Source: Leptolyngbya sp. PCC 7375
GTDB taxonomy: Bacteria; Cyanobacteriota; Cyanobacteriia; Phormidesmidales; Phormidesmidaceae
Direction of reading: 5' to 3'
Length of the DNA stretch: 64,000 nt
NCBI RefSeq assembly: GCF_000316115.1
Contig: NZ_JH993797.1
Location: forward strand, 6,545,961-6,609,960
The notes under the pieces were generated by a model. It saw nothing but the letters and a program-made list of their open reading frames with translations. It did no database searches and was not told the origin of the DNA. Made by a program: the position numbers and the translations under genes. This document shows positions 7,017 to 16,143 of this stretch, piece after piece. How positions within the stretch are numbered: position 1 is the stretch's first letter; every line of letters starts with the position of its first letter.

Positions 7017-8882
7017 CTAGCAGACAGACTTTTGTGCGATCGCATCTTGTAATTTCTCGATCACATCTGACACCGTCAGGGCTCCTAAATCACCACTCTG
7101 ACGGGTGCGAACGCCTAATGTCTGAGAATCCACCTCTCGCTGACCGATCACAGAAATAACCGGAATCTTCTCCAGTTCTGCGGTGCGAATTTGTTTGCCC
7201 AAACGCTCACCACTGGTATCTACCTCCACTCGGAAACCTTCTTGTTTCAATGTTTGAGCCACCTGATTGGCATAGTCTCGCTGAGCATCACTCACCGGCA
7301 ACAGTCGTACCTGCACCGGAGCCAGCCACAGGGGGAACATCCCCGCATAGTTTTCCACCAGGATGCCAAAAAATCGTTCCAGGGAACCAAAAATGGCCCG
7401 GTGAATCATAATCGGACGCTGTCGAGAGCCATCCGCTGCGACGTATTGCAAATCAAATCGCTCCGGCAGGTTAAAGTCCACCTGCAGTGTGGAACACTGC
7501 CACATTCGACCGATGGCATCCTGAATCTTAATATCGATTTTAGGACCGTAGAAGGCACCGCCCCCTTGATCAATCACATAGGCCCACCCTTTAATATCAA
7601 GCGCTTTTTGCAACGACGAGGTGGCCAGCTCCCAAATGTCGTCACTGCCCACAGACTTGGCTGGACGGGTAGAAAGATTCACCTCGTAGTCGGTAAAGCC
7701 AAAGTCCGACAGAATCTGTTCTGTCAGGTTGAGTACTCCTAAAATCTCCTCTGTTACCTGATCTGGCAGACAGAAAATGTGAGCATCATCCTGGGTAAAG
7801 CCCCGCACCCGCATCAGACCATGGAGCACCCCAGATCGCTCATAACGATACACCGTGCCCAGTTCGGCCCAGCGAATCGGCAACTCCCGATAAGAATGGA
7901 GCTGGTGCTGATAGGTCAGCACGTGGAAGGGACAGTTCATGGGTTTGAGCTGATACTGTTGCGCTTCCACAGCCATCTGCTCAAACATGTTCTCCTGGTA
8001 AAAGTCCAGATGCCCGGACGTTTGCCAGAGGTCGCGATTGGCAATGTGGGGGGTGTAAAGCAGCTCGTACCCACCCTGCAGGTGAGCCTGACGCCAGTAG
8101 TCTTCGATCAACAACCGCATGCGGGCTCCTTTGGGATGCCAGAATACCAGCCCACCCCCAGCGGCCTCTTGAATGCTAAACAGATTTAAGGTCTGTCCCA
8201 GTTTGCGATGGTCGCGGCGTTTGGCTTCCTCTTTCTGCGTCAGGTAGGCCTTTAATTGTTCTGGAGTTTCCCAGGCGGTGCCGTAAATGCGCTGGAGCTG
8301 CGGTTGAGTTTCGTCGCCCCGCCAGTAGGCTCCGGCCACACTTTCTAGGGTGAAGGCTTTGGGGTGCAGCTCGCCCGTGCGATCTAGATGGGGACCTGCG
8401 CACAAGTCCCACCAGCAAGTCGCCTGATCAGAATCAGAGGGTTTAGCTGATGGCGAGTCAAACAAGGATGGTTCGGCAGTGGCTGGCAGCAGGTCAGGAC
8501 AACCGATGTAGTATCGGGTGATCGGCTCATCAGGGGGAATGCTATCGAGAATCTCTAGTTTGTAGGGTTCGTTCAGTTGCTCAATCTCAGCGCGGATGTC
8601 ATCCCGGTCTACGGTTTCGCGAATGATCGGTAGATTTTTCCGAATGATGTGCCGCATTTTTGATGTGATCTGCTTTAGATCCTCCGGCGTAAATGGATCA
8701 GCCCGGTCAAAGTCGTAGTAAAACCCCGTCTCTGTGCAGGGGCCGATGGTGACTTTTGTCTCTGGGAACAGGGTTTGCACCGCCATGGCTAAGACATGGG
8801 CACAGGTGTGACGTAGCCGCGCTAGTTGCTCTACATCACTGGGGCTGGTTACGGACTGTGGGCGGGAGACTTGACTGACCAT
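7017..8882 (-). CDS. thrS: Threonyl-tRNA synthetase (Zur-associated copy, no TGS domain)
   Basis: This 621-residue class II synthetase attaches threonine to tRNA-Thr. There is no N-terminal TGS domain. The editing domain starts directly, and its two motifs, HTCAH (residues 25-29) and CAGPH (161-165), are intact, with an unusual insertion of about 25 residues just before the second. Catalytic zinc ligands are all present: C317 in MNCPFH, H368 in DDAHIF and H494 in MIHRA. Motif 2 (RYERSGVLHGLMRVRGFTQ) and motif 3 (GSLERFFGIL) are present, and an anticodon-binding domain follows. Extra thrS copies occur in cyanobacterial Zur regulons, and the Zur box at 8901-8915 lies 19 bases upstream of the start. 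This is probably the zinc-deprivation isoform rather than the housekeeping one, which is not in this window. Confidence 0.93.
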   Translation of the reverse strand: MVSQVSRPQSVTSPSDVEQLARLRHTCAHVLAMAVQTLFPETKVTIGPCTETGFYYDFDRADPFTPEDLKQITSKMRHIIRKNLPIIRETVDRDDIRAEIEQLNEPYKLEILDSIPPDEPITRYYIGCPDLLPATAEPSLFDSPSAKPSDSDQATCWWDLCAGPHLDRTGELHPKAFTLESVAGAYWRGDETQPQLQRIYGTAWETPEQLKAYLTQKEEAKRRDHRKLGQTLNLFSIQEAAGGGLVFWHPKGARMRLLIEDYWRQAHLQGGYELLYTPHIANRDLWQTSGHLDFYQENMFEQMAVEAQQYQLKPMNCPFHVLTYQHQLHSYRELPIRWAELGTVYRYERSGVLHGLMRVRGFTQDDAHIFCLPDQVTEEILGVLNLTEQILSDFGFTDYEVNLSTRPAKSVGSDDIWELATSSLQKALDIKGWAYVIDQGGGAFYGPKIDIKIQDAIGRMWQCSTLQVDFNLPERFDLQYVAADGSRQRPIMIHRAIFGSLERFFGILVENYAGMFPLWLAPVQVRLLPVSDAQRDYANQVAQTLKQEGFRVEVDTSGERLGKQIRTAELEKIPVISVIGQREVDSQTLGVRTRQSGDLGALTVSDVIEKLQDAIAQKSVC

Positions 8883-8900
8883 GGAAAGTCAAAATTGGAA

Positions 8901-8915
8901 TGATTATCATTCTCA
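8901..8915. promoter_or_regulatory. Zur box upstream of thrS
   Basis: TGATTATCATTCTCA is a 7-1-7 box with two differences from the perfect palindrome at 18840-18854. It is centred about 26 bases upstream of the thrS start codon, in a position to overlap its promoter. Confidence 0.7.
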
Positions 8916-8941
8916 ATCTATCACAGCTATTCGTTAGGGGC

Positions 8942-9162
8942 TCAGATCTTGCACCAAGGTCGGTTGTGAAGCTCAAACCCACGTTGGGTTCAAAACCCAA
9001 CGCTAATTGAGGGCTGTCCACTAACGGGACAAGATTGGCTGGGCAGCCCTAGATATAGAGCTTCTAGGGATTCTTTAACCGCTTGAGCGGTTTTGAGCCA
9101 GTTAGCCTTGCGACTTTGAGTCCAAGGCGGGTTAATGCTTCCTTGCCAGGTGCAAGATCTCA
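8942..9162. mobile_element. MITE copy 1 (about 220 bp)
   Basis: A non-autonomous element with termini AGATCTTGCACC and GGTGCAAGATCT. The 217 bases from 8944 to 9160 are, by eye, identical to the reverse complement of 37148-37364. Inside are two further hairpins: GTTGGGTTCAAAACCCAAC and AACCGCTTGAGCGGTT. It carries no transposase; the open frame on the minus strand is only a by-product. No target duplication is evident here, unlike at copy 2. It sits between the thrS operator and the interrupted Uma2 gene. Confidence 0.85.
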
Positions 9163-9342
9163 GTAGAATAATAATTAGTTTCTGATCTGGCAGGTGGAGG
9201 GGTAAACCTGAATGGTACAAACACCATCTAAAGCACTGTCCCTGACGGAGTTTTTACAACTGCCGGAGACGAAACCTGCCAGTGAATATATTGATGGCCA
9301 GATTATTCAAAAACCAATGCCCCAGGGGAAGCATAGTGTTAT

Positions 9343-10478
9343 AGGAGTTACGCATTGACAAAAGTCCATCCATAGTATCAAGCGAAGGTGGCTTCTGTTG
9401 CATGGTCCAGAATAAACTGACGGATGACTGGCACAAACAACTGTCTCGATATCTCGTAACAGTTTCCAATCACCCCTTGAATACACAAGGTTTGTAACTT
9501 ACCAAATGCTCGCAGTGCACAATAGAAATGATTGCGAATAGCCTGTTCATCTCGAACATAGAATCTCTCAATATTGCATACTTGTTTGATCACTCGATGA
9601 AAACACTCGATTTGCCAATGCTCGTCATGGACTTGCTTGAATTCAGCCCGAGTCAAGTGATTCAATTGCTCTAGGGTAGGCTGGTAGATGATGTAATAAC
9701 GGGGTTCGTTTTTGAACGACTGACAAAACACCTTAACCCAGCCAAACTCCTTGAGATACACCACTAATCCCGATTCTGGAATCTCTAAACTCTTTACCTG
9801 CACTAGCTTGCCACGTTCCAAAGAGACCTTTCGATTATCGGCAATCCCGAATAGAAAACCCACTTTCTCGTTTCTGAGAAACTTCAGATTCTCAAGACTT
9901 GAATACCAACTATCGCCCGTCACCCAGGTCGGTTTAATACCCCACTGCTTGACGTCGAGCACCATCTCTCTGAAATAGTCGTTTTTGGTTTTACCCTCCC
10001 GTTTATCGTAAATGCGAAAGTTAACGGGATATGAATGCCCGGATAGATCAGTGTAGTACAATGTAATGAGATTAATCCCTTTGACTGTCCGTTTATGTTT
10101 GCCTGACCAAAAATAGCCCACGAAGGCACTCTTTTTCTGGTCTCGATAGGGTTTATCTTCAACGCTATCATCCACACTCAACGTGCCACCGACTAATGTG
10201 ATCTCCTCTTTTACTTCGTTGAATAAATCTTCGGGTGTGTAACGTTCTCGTAATAAAAACCGATTCACACTATCGTGACTCACGTCTTCCAGGATTTCCG
10301 CTAACCGAACACAGCTGACATATTTGGGCTCTGCCATCAGGAATAAGGTGTAGAGGCTACAGTTGCAATGCGCCGTTGACGGTTTGGATAGCTCACGCAT
10401 CGCTGGGTTAGACAGGAACAGATAGGGACACCTATATCACTTCATAGCTTTGCTATTTTGTCAATGCGTAAGTTCTAT
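9343..10478 (-). mobile_element. Insertion sequence copy 1 (1136 bp, IS4/IS701-like)
   Basis: Bounded by terminal repeats: left AGGAGTTACGCATTGACAAAA, and right (reverse complement) ATAGAACTTACGCATTGACA, sharing TTACGCATTGACAAAA. The target GTTAT is present at 9338-9342 and 10479-10483. The same 1136-base element lies at 42218-43353. The reconstructed target gene is perfect, which fixes the ends to within the ambiguity of the AT shared by duplication and element. Confidence 0.9.
9378..10400 (-). CDS. DDE transposase, IS4/IS701-like (copy 1)
   Basis: This 340-residue transposase fills the insertion sequence. Catalytic-triad motifs are visible: LSVDDSVEDKPY (first Asp), VTGDSWYSS (second Asp), and HWQIECFHRVIKQ (Glu). 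Between them runs the FWSGKHKRTVKGINLITLYY stretch that typifies this group. The sequence is identical to the copy at 42253-43275. It appears intact and so potentially active. A downstream ATG at the MAEPKYVS segment is an alternative start. Confidence 0.9.
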   Translation of the reverse strand: MRELSKPSTAHCNCSLYTLFLMAEPKYVSCVRLAEILEDVSHDSVNRFLLRERYTPEDLFNEVKEEITLVGGTLSVDDSVEDKPYRDQKKSAFVGYFWSGKHKRTVKGINLITLYYTDLSGHSYPVNFRIYDKREGKTKNDYFREMVLDVKQWGIKPTWVTGDSWYSSLENLKFLRNEKVGFLFGIADNRKVSLERGKLVQVKSLEIPESGLVVYLKEFGWVKVFCQSFKNEPRYYIIYQPTLEQLNHLTRAEFKQVHDEHWQIECFHRVIKQVCNIERFYVRDEQAIRNHFYCALRAFGKLQTLCIQGVIGNCYEISRQLFVPVIRQFILDHATEATFA

Positions 10479-11048
10479 GTTATTCAAGGAGAACTTGTAC
10501 CTGCTATCAATGGGGTGGTGAAGGCTAAGCGGATTGCGCGTGCGTTTCCTGAGCTGCGCTGTACGTTTGGTGGTCGTTCGACGGTGCCTGATATTGCTGT
10601 TTTTGTTTGGGATCGAATTCCCCGTGATGAGAATGGGGAGGTGGCCAATACGTTTCCGGCTGCACCGGATTGGACCATTGAGATTTTGTCGCCTGATCAA
10701 AGCCAAACAAAGGTAACGAAGAATATTTTGCACTGTTTGCGGCATGGAACTGAGGTGGGTTGGTTAGTTGATCCGGGTGAGCAAACGGTGTTTGTTTTTC
10801 GTTCTAAGCAGGAACCTGAAGTATTGGATGAGCCGGATGAGATTGTTTCTGTGCCATCGTTTGCTAGTGAGTTACAGCTGACGATCAAAGAGTTGTTTGG
10901 TTGGTTGCTGGAGTAAAACTTAAACTGCATTAATAATGGTGGTTAAGGGTTGGCTATCGGATAACCCCATAAGAGTAGTAAGGCACTGCTGTTGCAGATG
11001 GAGATGAAGTCAACTTGGGAAACGTGCATATTATTTAGCCATATATTC

Positions 11049-11058
11049 GACTTTAGTC
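11049..11058. repeat. Target-site duplication, left
   Basis: GACTTTAGTC, repeated at 12550-12559 around the IS4-type element. A 10-base duplication is usual for the IS4 family. Confidence 0.75.
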
Positions 11059-12549
11059 CAATGGCACTGACTTAAAAGTGCACAAAGTAGAAAAAGGCTG
11101 CAAGGCTTGATAAATATATATCAAGGCCCTGCAAGCCAACAATAAATCACTTTCTACTATGCCGAAGTCAGCCGAAATTCTCAAGCACCAGTTATTCAAA
11201 AGTATCGGTTCGCCGTGGCAAGATATCCTACCGGAAGCAAGACTCGATGAGCTTCTGGCTGAAGAAGGGATCACCTACCGAAATCGTTTGTATACCCCCA
11301 TCGTGACGGTATGGGGCATGCTATATCAAGCGTTATCAGCCGATAAAAGCCTCCGCAACACCGTCAAGTGCTTCACCACCTGGTTAACCGCCGCAGGCGT
11401 TACCCCTCCGTCATCGGATACCGGAGCTTACAGCAAAGCTCGCGACCGGTTGCCGGAATCACTCCTCCAACGTCTTATCCCCGAAACAACCGAGCAGTTG
11501 GAACAGACGGTGCCCAAGGCGCATTACTGGTGTGGTCGTCGGGTGAGAGTCTTTGATGGAACGACGGTATTGATGGCCGATAGTGAGGCCAATCAAGCGG
11601 TCTATCCTCAACATGGTAATCAAGCGGTCGGATGTGGCTTTCCACTGGCTCGGGTGGTGGTGTTTTTCTGTTTACTAACCGGGGCAGTGGTGTCAGGGTG
11701 TATTGCACCGAAGACAACCAGTGAAATCGTCATGAGCCGTTTGTTGTATCAGGACTTAGCGCCCGATGATGTGGCCATGGGAGACCAAGCCTTTGGCAGC
11801 TATGTTGACTTAGCCCTGATTCAGCAGCAAGAGGCCGATGGGGTCTTGCGTAAACATCATGCTCGGCACACTGATTTTCGTAAAGGTCTCAGGCATGGTC
11901 CTGGCGACCACCAAGTCGTCTGGCACAAACCCAAGCGACGACCGGGTCATATGAATACAGATGAGTTTGCAGCCATTTCCCAGACATTGACGGTTAGAGA
12001 AGTGCGTCTGAAGCTATCTCGTAACGGGTTTCGAGACCAGTTCATCATCATTGTTACCACCCTATTGGATGCCAAACAGTATCCTGCTAGTCAATTAACC
12101 CGTCTTTATGGATGGCGGTGGCATGCGGCAGAAGTCAATTTACGTCATCTCAAAACGACACTCAAAATGGAGAGGCTCACAGCCAAAACACCGGACATGG
12201 TCCGTAAGGAAATTTGGTCTCACATGCTAGCCTACAATGTGCTGCGTAGTGTGATGGAACAGGCCTCTCCATTATTGCACTATGAGCGTAATCGTCTCTC
12301 CCTACAGGGGGCTCGGCAACACTTTCAGCAAATTCTTGCATTATTAGCAACAACATCGAACGCGACACGGCAACGACTCTACGACCATTTGCTCCAAGAT
12401 ATTGCCTCTGACCCGTTGCCTCAACGGCCTAATCGGCATGAACCTAGAGTCGTCAAACGTAGGCCAAAACCGTTTCCCAGAATGCGACAACCTCGTAATA
12501 TTCTCAAAGCTAAGCTGGCTGCTTGATTAGACTTATGTCAGTGCCATTG
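11059..12549 (+). mobile_element. IS4 family insertion sequence (1491 bp)
   Basis: Terminal inverted repeats begin CAATGGCACTGAC followed by TTAA on the left and, as reverse complement, ATAA on the right. A 10-base target duplication, GACTTTAGTC, flanks the element. It contains one intact transposase gene. It inserted in the intergenic space immediately upstream of the defence operon. Confidence 0.88.
11159..12526 (+). CDS. IS4 family transposase
   Basis: A 455-residue DDE transposase. Motifs seen: RVFDGTTVLMADS (first Asp), MGDQAFGSYVDLA (second Asp), and the IS4-type Glu region LYGWRWHAAEVNLRHLKTT, corresponding to Y-(2)-R-(3)-E-(6)-K. The C-terminus is strongly basic. It lies entirely within the element at 11059-12549 and appears intact. 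Confidence 0.93.
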   Translation: MPKSAEILKHQLFKSIGSPWQDILPEARLDELLAEEGITYRNRLYTPIVTVWGMLYQALSADKSLRNTVKCFTTWLTAAGVTPPSSDTGAYSKARDRLPESLLQRLIPETTEQLEQTVPKAHYWCGRRVRVFDGTTVLMADSEANQAVYPQHGNQAVGCGFPLARVVVFFCLLTGAVVSGCIAPKTTSEIVMSRLLYQDLAPDDVAMGDQAFGSYVDLALIQQQEADGVLRKHHARHTDFRKGLRHGPGDHQVVWHKPKRRPGHMNTDEFAAISQTLTVREVRLKLSRNGFRDQFIIIVTTLLDAKQYPASQLTRLYGWRWHAAEVNLRHLKTTLKMERLTAKTPDMVRKEIWSHMLAYNVLRSVMEQASPLLHYERNRLSLQGARQHFQQILALLATTSNATRQRLYDHLLQDIASDPLPQRPNRHEPRVVKRRPKPFPRMRQPRNILKAKLAA

Positions 12550-12559
12550 GACTTTAGTC
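12550..12559. repeat. Target-site duplication, right
   Basis: GACTTTAGTC, identical to 11049-11058. Confidence 0.75.
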
Positions 12560-12672
12560 TGTTATGACATGCAGCTTTGATGGGTATATACCTAATGGGG
12601 CTGCATTTAATAATTTTTGCAAACAAAAAGCCTTATTTTTGAAGGGCTTTAATCAGCATTAAAGGTAACTAT

Positions 12673-14349
12673 ATGGCAAAAATTCATTCTCTCAAAATAT
12701 CGAATTTCAGAGGGGTAAGGGAATTTGAACAGATTTTTGGAGACTCTGCCTTCATCTGCATAATTGGCAGAGGGGACTCAGGTAAGACAACGATATTAGA
12801 TGCTATCTCCTACGTTTTATCACCACATTGGAATTTATCTGTATTAGATACGGATTTTTATGACTGTAATGTAGATGAATCAATCGAGATAGAGGCTTCA
12901 GTTTATGATTTACCTACAAGTTTAATCAGAGAAGATAAATATGGTCTCTATATTCGTGGATTAAATCCAGAAGATTATTCGATTCATGATGAAATTCAAG
13001 ATGAACATGAGGCTTTACTTAGTGTAAAACTTTGCGTTAGCAGGGATTTGGAGCCAGTATGGTATGTAGTCAACAGCAGACAAGAACCCGTTGAAATCAA
13101 GGCAAGAGACAGAGCAAAACTAAATGTCTTTTTAGTTTCAGATTATATCGACCGACATTTCTCCTGGAATCGAGGAAATCCTTTATACTCTCTACTCAGG
13201 CAGGAAGAAGATTGGCAAGATGAACGAGAGGAAAATATTCTAATTGAAGCATTGCGCGAAGCAAAAAATACAGTTGATGATAGCTCGTTTAGTCATTTGA
13301 GTAATGTTACAGAAAGAGTGATTAGAAATGCTTCAGAGCTTGGTATAGAGATTGATTCTGCTTCGACAACTATTGATTCCAGAGATTTCTTGATGAAGGA
13401 TGGTAAAGTCTGTCTGCATGAGGGAAAAGTGCCCTTTAGATTGAAAGGGAAGGGTTCTAAAAGGCTTATTTCGATTGCTGTTCAAACTGAACTGTCTAAG
13501 GCAGGAGGAATTGTCTTAGTAGATGAAATCGAACATGGCTTAGAACCTGATAGAGTTCAACATCTTACAAAAACCTTGAGGGATAATAACCAAGGACAGA
13601 TATTTATCACGACTCATTCAAGAGATGTTCTGGTTGAATTAGGTGCTCAGAATTTATTTTTAATGCACCAAGAAGCCGATAATCTTAAAGCACTAAGTAC
13701 TGACCTGAACGGTTGTGTTCGTAGTAATCCAGAAGCTTTCTTTGCTAAGAGCATTCTGGTTTGTGAGGGAGCTACTGAAGTAGGTATATGTAGAGCCCTA
13801 AATGACTACAGAATCGAGAAAGGTGAGCAAAACGCCTCACTCAAAGGAGTTCGGTTTGTGGATGGAGGAGGAACTACACAAGTAAATTATGCACGTAAAT
13901 TCATAGAAGTAGGTTATAAAGTTTGCCTCTTTTGCGACTCAGATAAGGCTGAAATTAACGCTCAAAAAACCGAACTATCTGAGTTAGGAATTAAAATAGT
14001 TGACTGCTCATCTGAGAAATCAATTGAGATGCAAATTTTCAATGATTTACCTTGGTCTGGAATTCAAGAGCTTATAAATTACCGTTTGGAGGATGTTTCT
14101 GGATCCATTAATTCAATTACAGATAGTTTGAGACATAAAGTTTCAGATTTACCTGGAAATTGGCTAGAGTTCGACTCTACAGGTGTAAGAGACTCTCTAG
14201 GAGAAATATCTCACCAAAAAGGTTGGTTTAAGAGAATTGATCACGGTATTTTTCTTGGAAAAACATGCTGTCAATATTTACAGGAAATGGAAGGAACCAC
14301 CCTGAAAAATGAATTTACTCAATTATCGGAGTGGATAGACAATGCTTAA
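12673..14349 (+). CDS. gajA: Gabija-type OLD nuclease: AAA ATPase plus TOPRIM
   Basis: This 558-residue protein matches GajA in order and length (family about 580). An ABC-type ATPase comes first, with Walker A GRGDSGKTT (residues 32-40), a signature-like GKGSKRL (259-265) and Walker B VLVDEIEHGL (281-290), followed by the FITTHSRD switch region. A TOPRIM nuclease domain follows with ILVCEGATEV (catalytic Glu at 365) and LFCDSDK (DxD, 422-424). GajA is a DNA-nicking nuclease that assembles with GajB to block phage. It overlaps the helicase gene by eight bases. Both genes are clearly more AT-rich, with many AGA and ATA codons, than their neighbours, which points to transfer. An OLD-family protein of another two-gene system is possible but less likely given the UvrD partner. 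Confidence 0.88.
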   Translation: MAKIHSLKISNFRGVREFEQIFGDSAFICIIGRGDSGKTTILDAISYVLSPHWNLSVLDTDFYDCNVDESIEIEASVYDLPTSLIREDKYGLYIRGLNPEDYSIHDEIQDEHEALLSVKLCVSRDLEPVWYVVNSRQEPVEIKARDRAKLNVFLVSDYIDRHFSWNRGNPLYSLLRQEEDWQDEREENILIEALREAKNTVDDSSFSHLSNVTERVIRNASELGIEIDSASTTIDSRDFLMKDGKVCLHEGKVPFRLKGKGSKRLISIAVQTELSKAGGIVLVDEIEHGLEPDRVQHLTKTLRDNNQGQIFITTHSRDVLVELGAQNLFLMHQEADNLKALSTDLNGCVRSNPEAFFAKSILVCEGATEVGICRALNDYRIEKGEQNASLKGVRFVDGGGTTQVNYARKFIEVGYKVCLFCDSDKAEINAQKTELSELGIKIVDCSSEKSIEMQIFNDLPWSGIQELINYRLEDVSGSINSITDSLRHKVSDLPGNWLEFDSTGVRDSLGEISHQKGWFKRIDHGIFLGKTCCQYLQEMEGTTLKNEFTQLSEWIDNA

Positions 14350-15775
14350 TTACAAAGAGTTTGTCTCAAACTCGCATAGTCTACTAATTGCTCCAGCAGG
14401 GTTCGGCAAAACTCATACGATTAGTAAGTGTTTAGAGTTTACTAGTGGCAAGCAACTGATCCTTACTCACACTCATGCGGGTGTCGCCTCCATAAAAGAA
14501 AAAATCAAGAAGGCAAACATACAATCATCTTGCTACAACGTCGAAACGATCACAAGCTTTGCTCAAAAATATGTATTAGCGTTTTACATAGGAGATGATA
14601 TCCCTGAGCAAGAGGATTCTAAAAACTACTATCCTTTCATAATCGAGAAAGCCACTGATCTCTTTAAGGCAAAGCTTATTAGAGATATTATCAAAAATAC
14701 CTACAGCGGTTTATTTGTTGATGAATATCAAGACTGCTCACTAGAACAACACCAACTAGTTTTAGAACTATCGAATTTATTTCCGACTAGAATTTTAGGA
14801 GATCACTTACAAGGAATATTTGGCTTCAATTCTGAGGCATTAGTGAATTTAAATGCCCCAGAAGAAATGGCTGATTTTTGGCATAATCAGTATGCTCTGG
14901 AAACTCCTTGGCGTTGGGAAGGGAAGAATCGCCCTCTTGGGCAAGACCTAAAGAGAATTAGAGCATTACTTGAAAACCATCAACCTATAGAGTTGGATAG
15001 ATTTTCCTCTCTTGAAGTCAACATAGGGGACGACATTTATCGTGGAACTCATTACAGTAAGATATTCAATATTTTTAACCAAGAAAATAATCTGCTTATC
15101 CTGACACCTGATTCTAGCCGCATAGATCTTAGAGTTAATTTTATAAAAAGATTTAAGAATGTATGCTTCTTGATGGAATCTATTGATGAAAAATCTTTCT
15201 ATAAATTATCGAAGAAGCTTGATGACATAAATCAGGAAAATATATTCTCAATTCTTCGTGAAGTATCTTTAGAGCTTTTTAATAAGACTGAATTCAATAA
15301 ATGGTTTAGTGATTCGGGCGTCAAAAAGAGGAGAATTGAGAACTTTGAAGTAAAAATACAGCCTATAAAACAGAAACTAGAGACTTTAAGGCAACAGCTA
15401 TCTTATTCCATAGTCGCTAAATTGCTTGAAGACATTAAGACATTGCCTGGAATCAAGTGTTACAGGAAAGAGCTTTTTTCATCTCTATGTCGTGTTTTGG
15501 AGGAGGCAGAAGAAGATAATATATCAGTACATAAAGCTATGCTTAACAAACGCAATACAATTCGTAGAATGGGGCGTAGAGTTTATGGTAAATGTATTGG
15601 AACTACATTACTGACAAAAGGTTTAGAGTTTGATGCAGTTCTAATAGTGGATGCTCATAAATTTACATGTCCGAAAAATTTATATGTTGCATTTACTAGA
15701 GCATCAAAGAGATTAATAATCTTTTCAAATAGCAAACGTTTGGATTCATATATTTCTACTACATCGGCTGATTAG
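14342..15775 (+). CDS. gajB: Gabija-type UvrD/Rep-like helicase
   Basis: This 477-residue superfamily 1 helicase is close to the usual GajB length. Motif I is APAGFGKT (17-24), motif II VDEYQDC (126-132), motif III LGDHLQGIF (152-160), motif V TLLTKGLEFD (about 422-431) and motif VI VAFTRASKRL (about 449-458). The compact form without large 1B/2B insertions is expected for the defence helicase. The start codon overlaps the end of gajA by eight bases, so the two are translationally coupled, and no third gene follows before debris begins at 15776. GajB is known to bind DNA termini and act with GajA. Confidence 0.88.
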   Translation: MLNYKEFVSNSHSLLIAPAGFGKTHTISKCLEFTSGKQLILTHTHAGVASIKEKIKKANIQSSCYNVETITSFAQKYVLAFYIGDDIPEQEDSKNYYPFIIEKATDLFKAKLIRDIIKNTYSGLFVDEYQDCSLEQHQLVLELSNLFPTRILGDHLQGIFGFNSEALVNLNAPEEMADFWHNQYALETPWRWEGKNRPLGQDLKRIRALLENHQPIELDRFSSLEVNIGDDIYRGTHYSKIFNIFNQENNLLILTPDSSRIDLRVNFIKRFKNVCFLMESIDEKSFYKLSKKLDDINQENIFSILREVSLELFNKTEFNKWFSDSGVKKRRIENFEVKIQPIKQKLETLRQQLSYSIVAKLLEDIKTLPGIKCYRKELFSSLCRVLEEAEEDNISVHKAMLNKRNTIRRMGRRVYGKCIGTTLLTKGLEFDAVLIVDAHKFTCPKNLYVAFTRASKRLIIFSNSKRLDSYISTTSAD

Positions 15776-15898
15776 AGTAGTAGCTCAGTAGAGTACATCA
15801 CTAACGCGCTGACAATAAACTGTGGGCTATTTAACCTAGTCGCCATAAGAGTTTACGAAGTTTAGGTTGCCGCTCAAATTAGCCGTTATAAATATTCT

Positions 15899-16140
15899 CT
15901 AGTCTTCTTTCCATAAAGCCTTGGCCGTTACTGCTAGTTCAGGTGCCACAGCAGACTCAATCTTATTATCCCCGCGAAACTGTTGTGGCATCCCAAACTC
16001 GCCTGTCTCGGGGTCCATGGTGTAAATCGACAACGCAGATTGCTTCGGATGACCGATATATCGCATCCCCCCTAACGCCGCATAGTGGTCAACAATCCAA
16101 TATTCTTGCACACCAATAGATTCATATTCAGCCAGCTTAA
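15899..16140 (-). pseudogene. 3' fragment of a Uma2 gene
   Basis: About 80 codons, from LAEYESIGVQEYWIVD to the stop, nearly identical to the end of the Uma2 gene at 17622-18257, with one extra codon (VDHYAAL against VDYAAL). Homology stops abruptly after the CAGCCAGCTTA stretch, next to the DUF5615 gene. It has no start and is a truncated duplicate. Confidence 0.85.
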
Positions 16141-16143
16141 TTA

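Larger units (their letters stand above)
9212..10916 (+). pseudogene. Uma2 family protein gene interrupted by an IS
   Basis: Removing 9343-10478 and one copy of the GTTAT duplication restores a perfect 564-base frame of 187 residues. The N-terminal part ends ...QKPMPQGKHSV and resumes IQGELVPAINGVVKAKRIA, with the family core GRSTVPDIAVFVWDR and PDWTIEILSPDQS. Uma2 proteins have a PD-(D/E)XK nuclease-like fold, and the many cyanobacterial copies have unproven roles. ATG at 9212 is preceded by GGAGG. There is no other damage, so disruption is recent. The 3' part retains an ATG within the IS end (10458) but would lack the first 45 codons. Confidence 0.9.

Noticed and set aside
8990..9220. Possible small protein of 76 residues
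   Set aside because: Most of it is the MITE read in one frame; the same peptide appears at 37106-37318 only because the element is duplicated.
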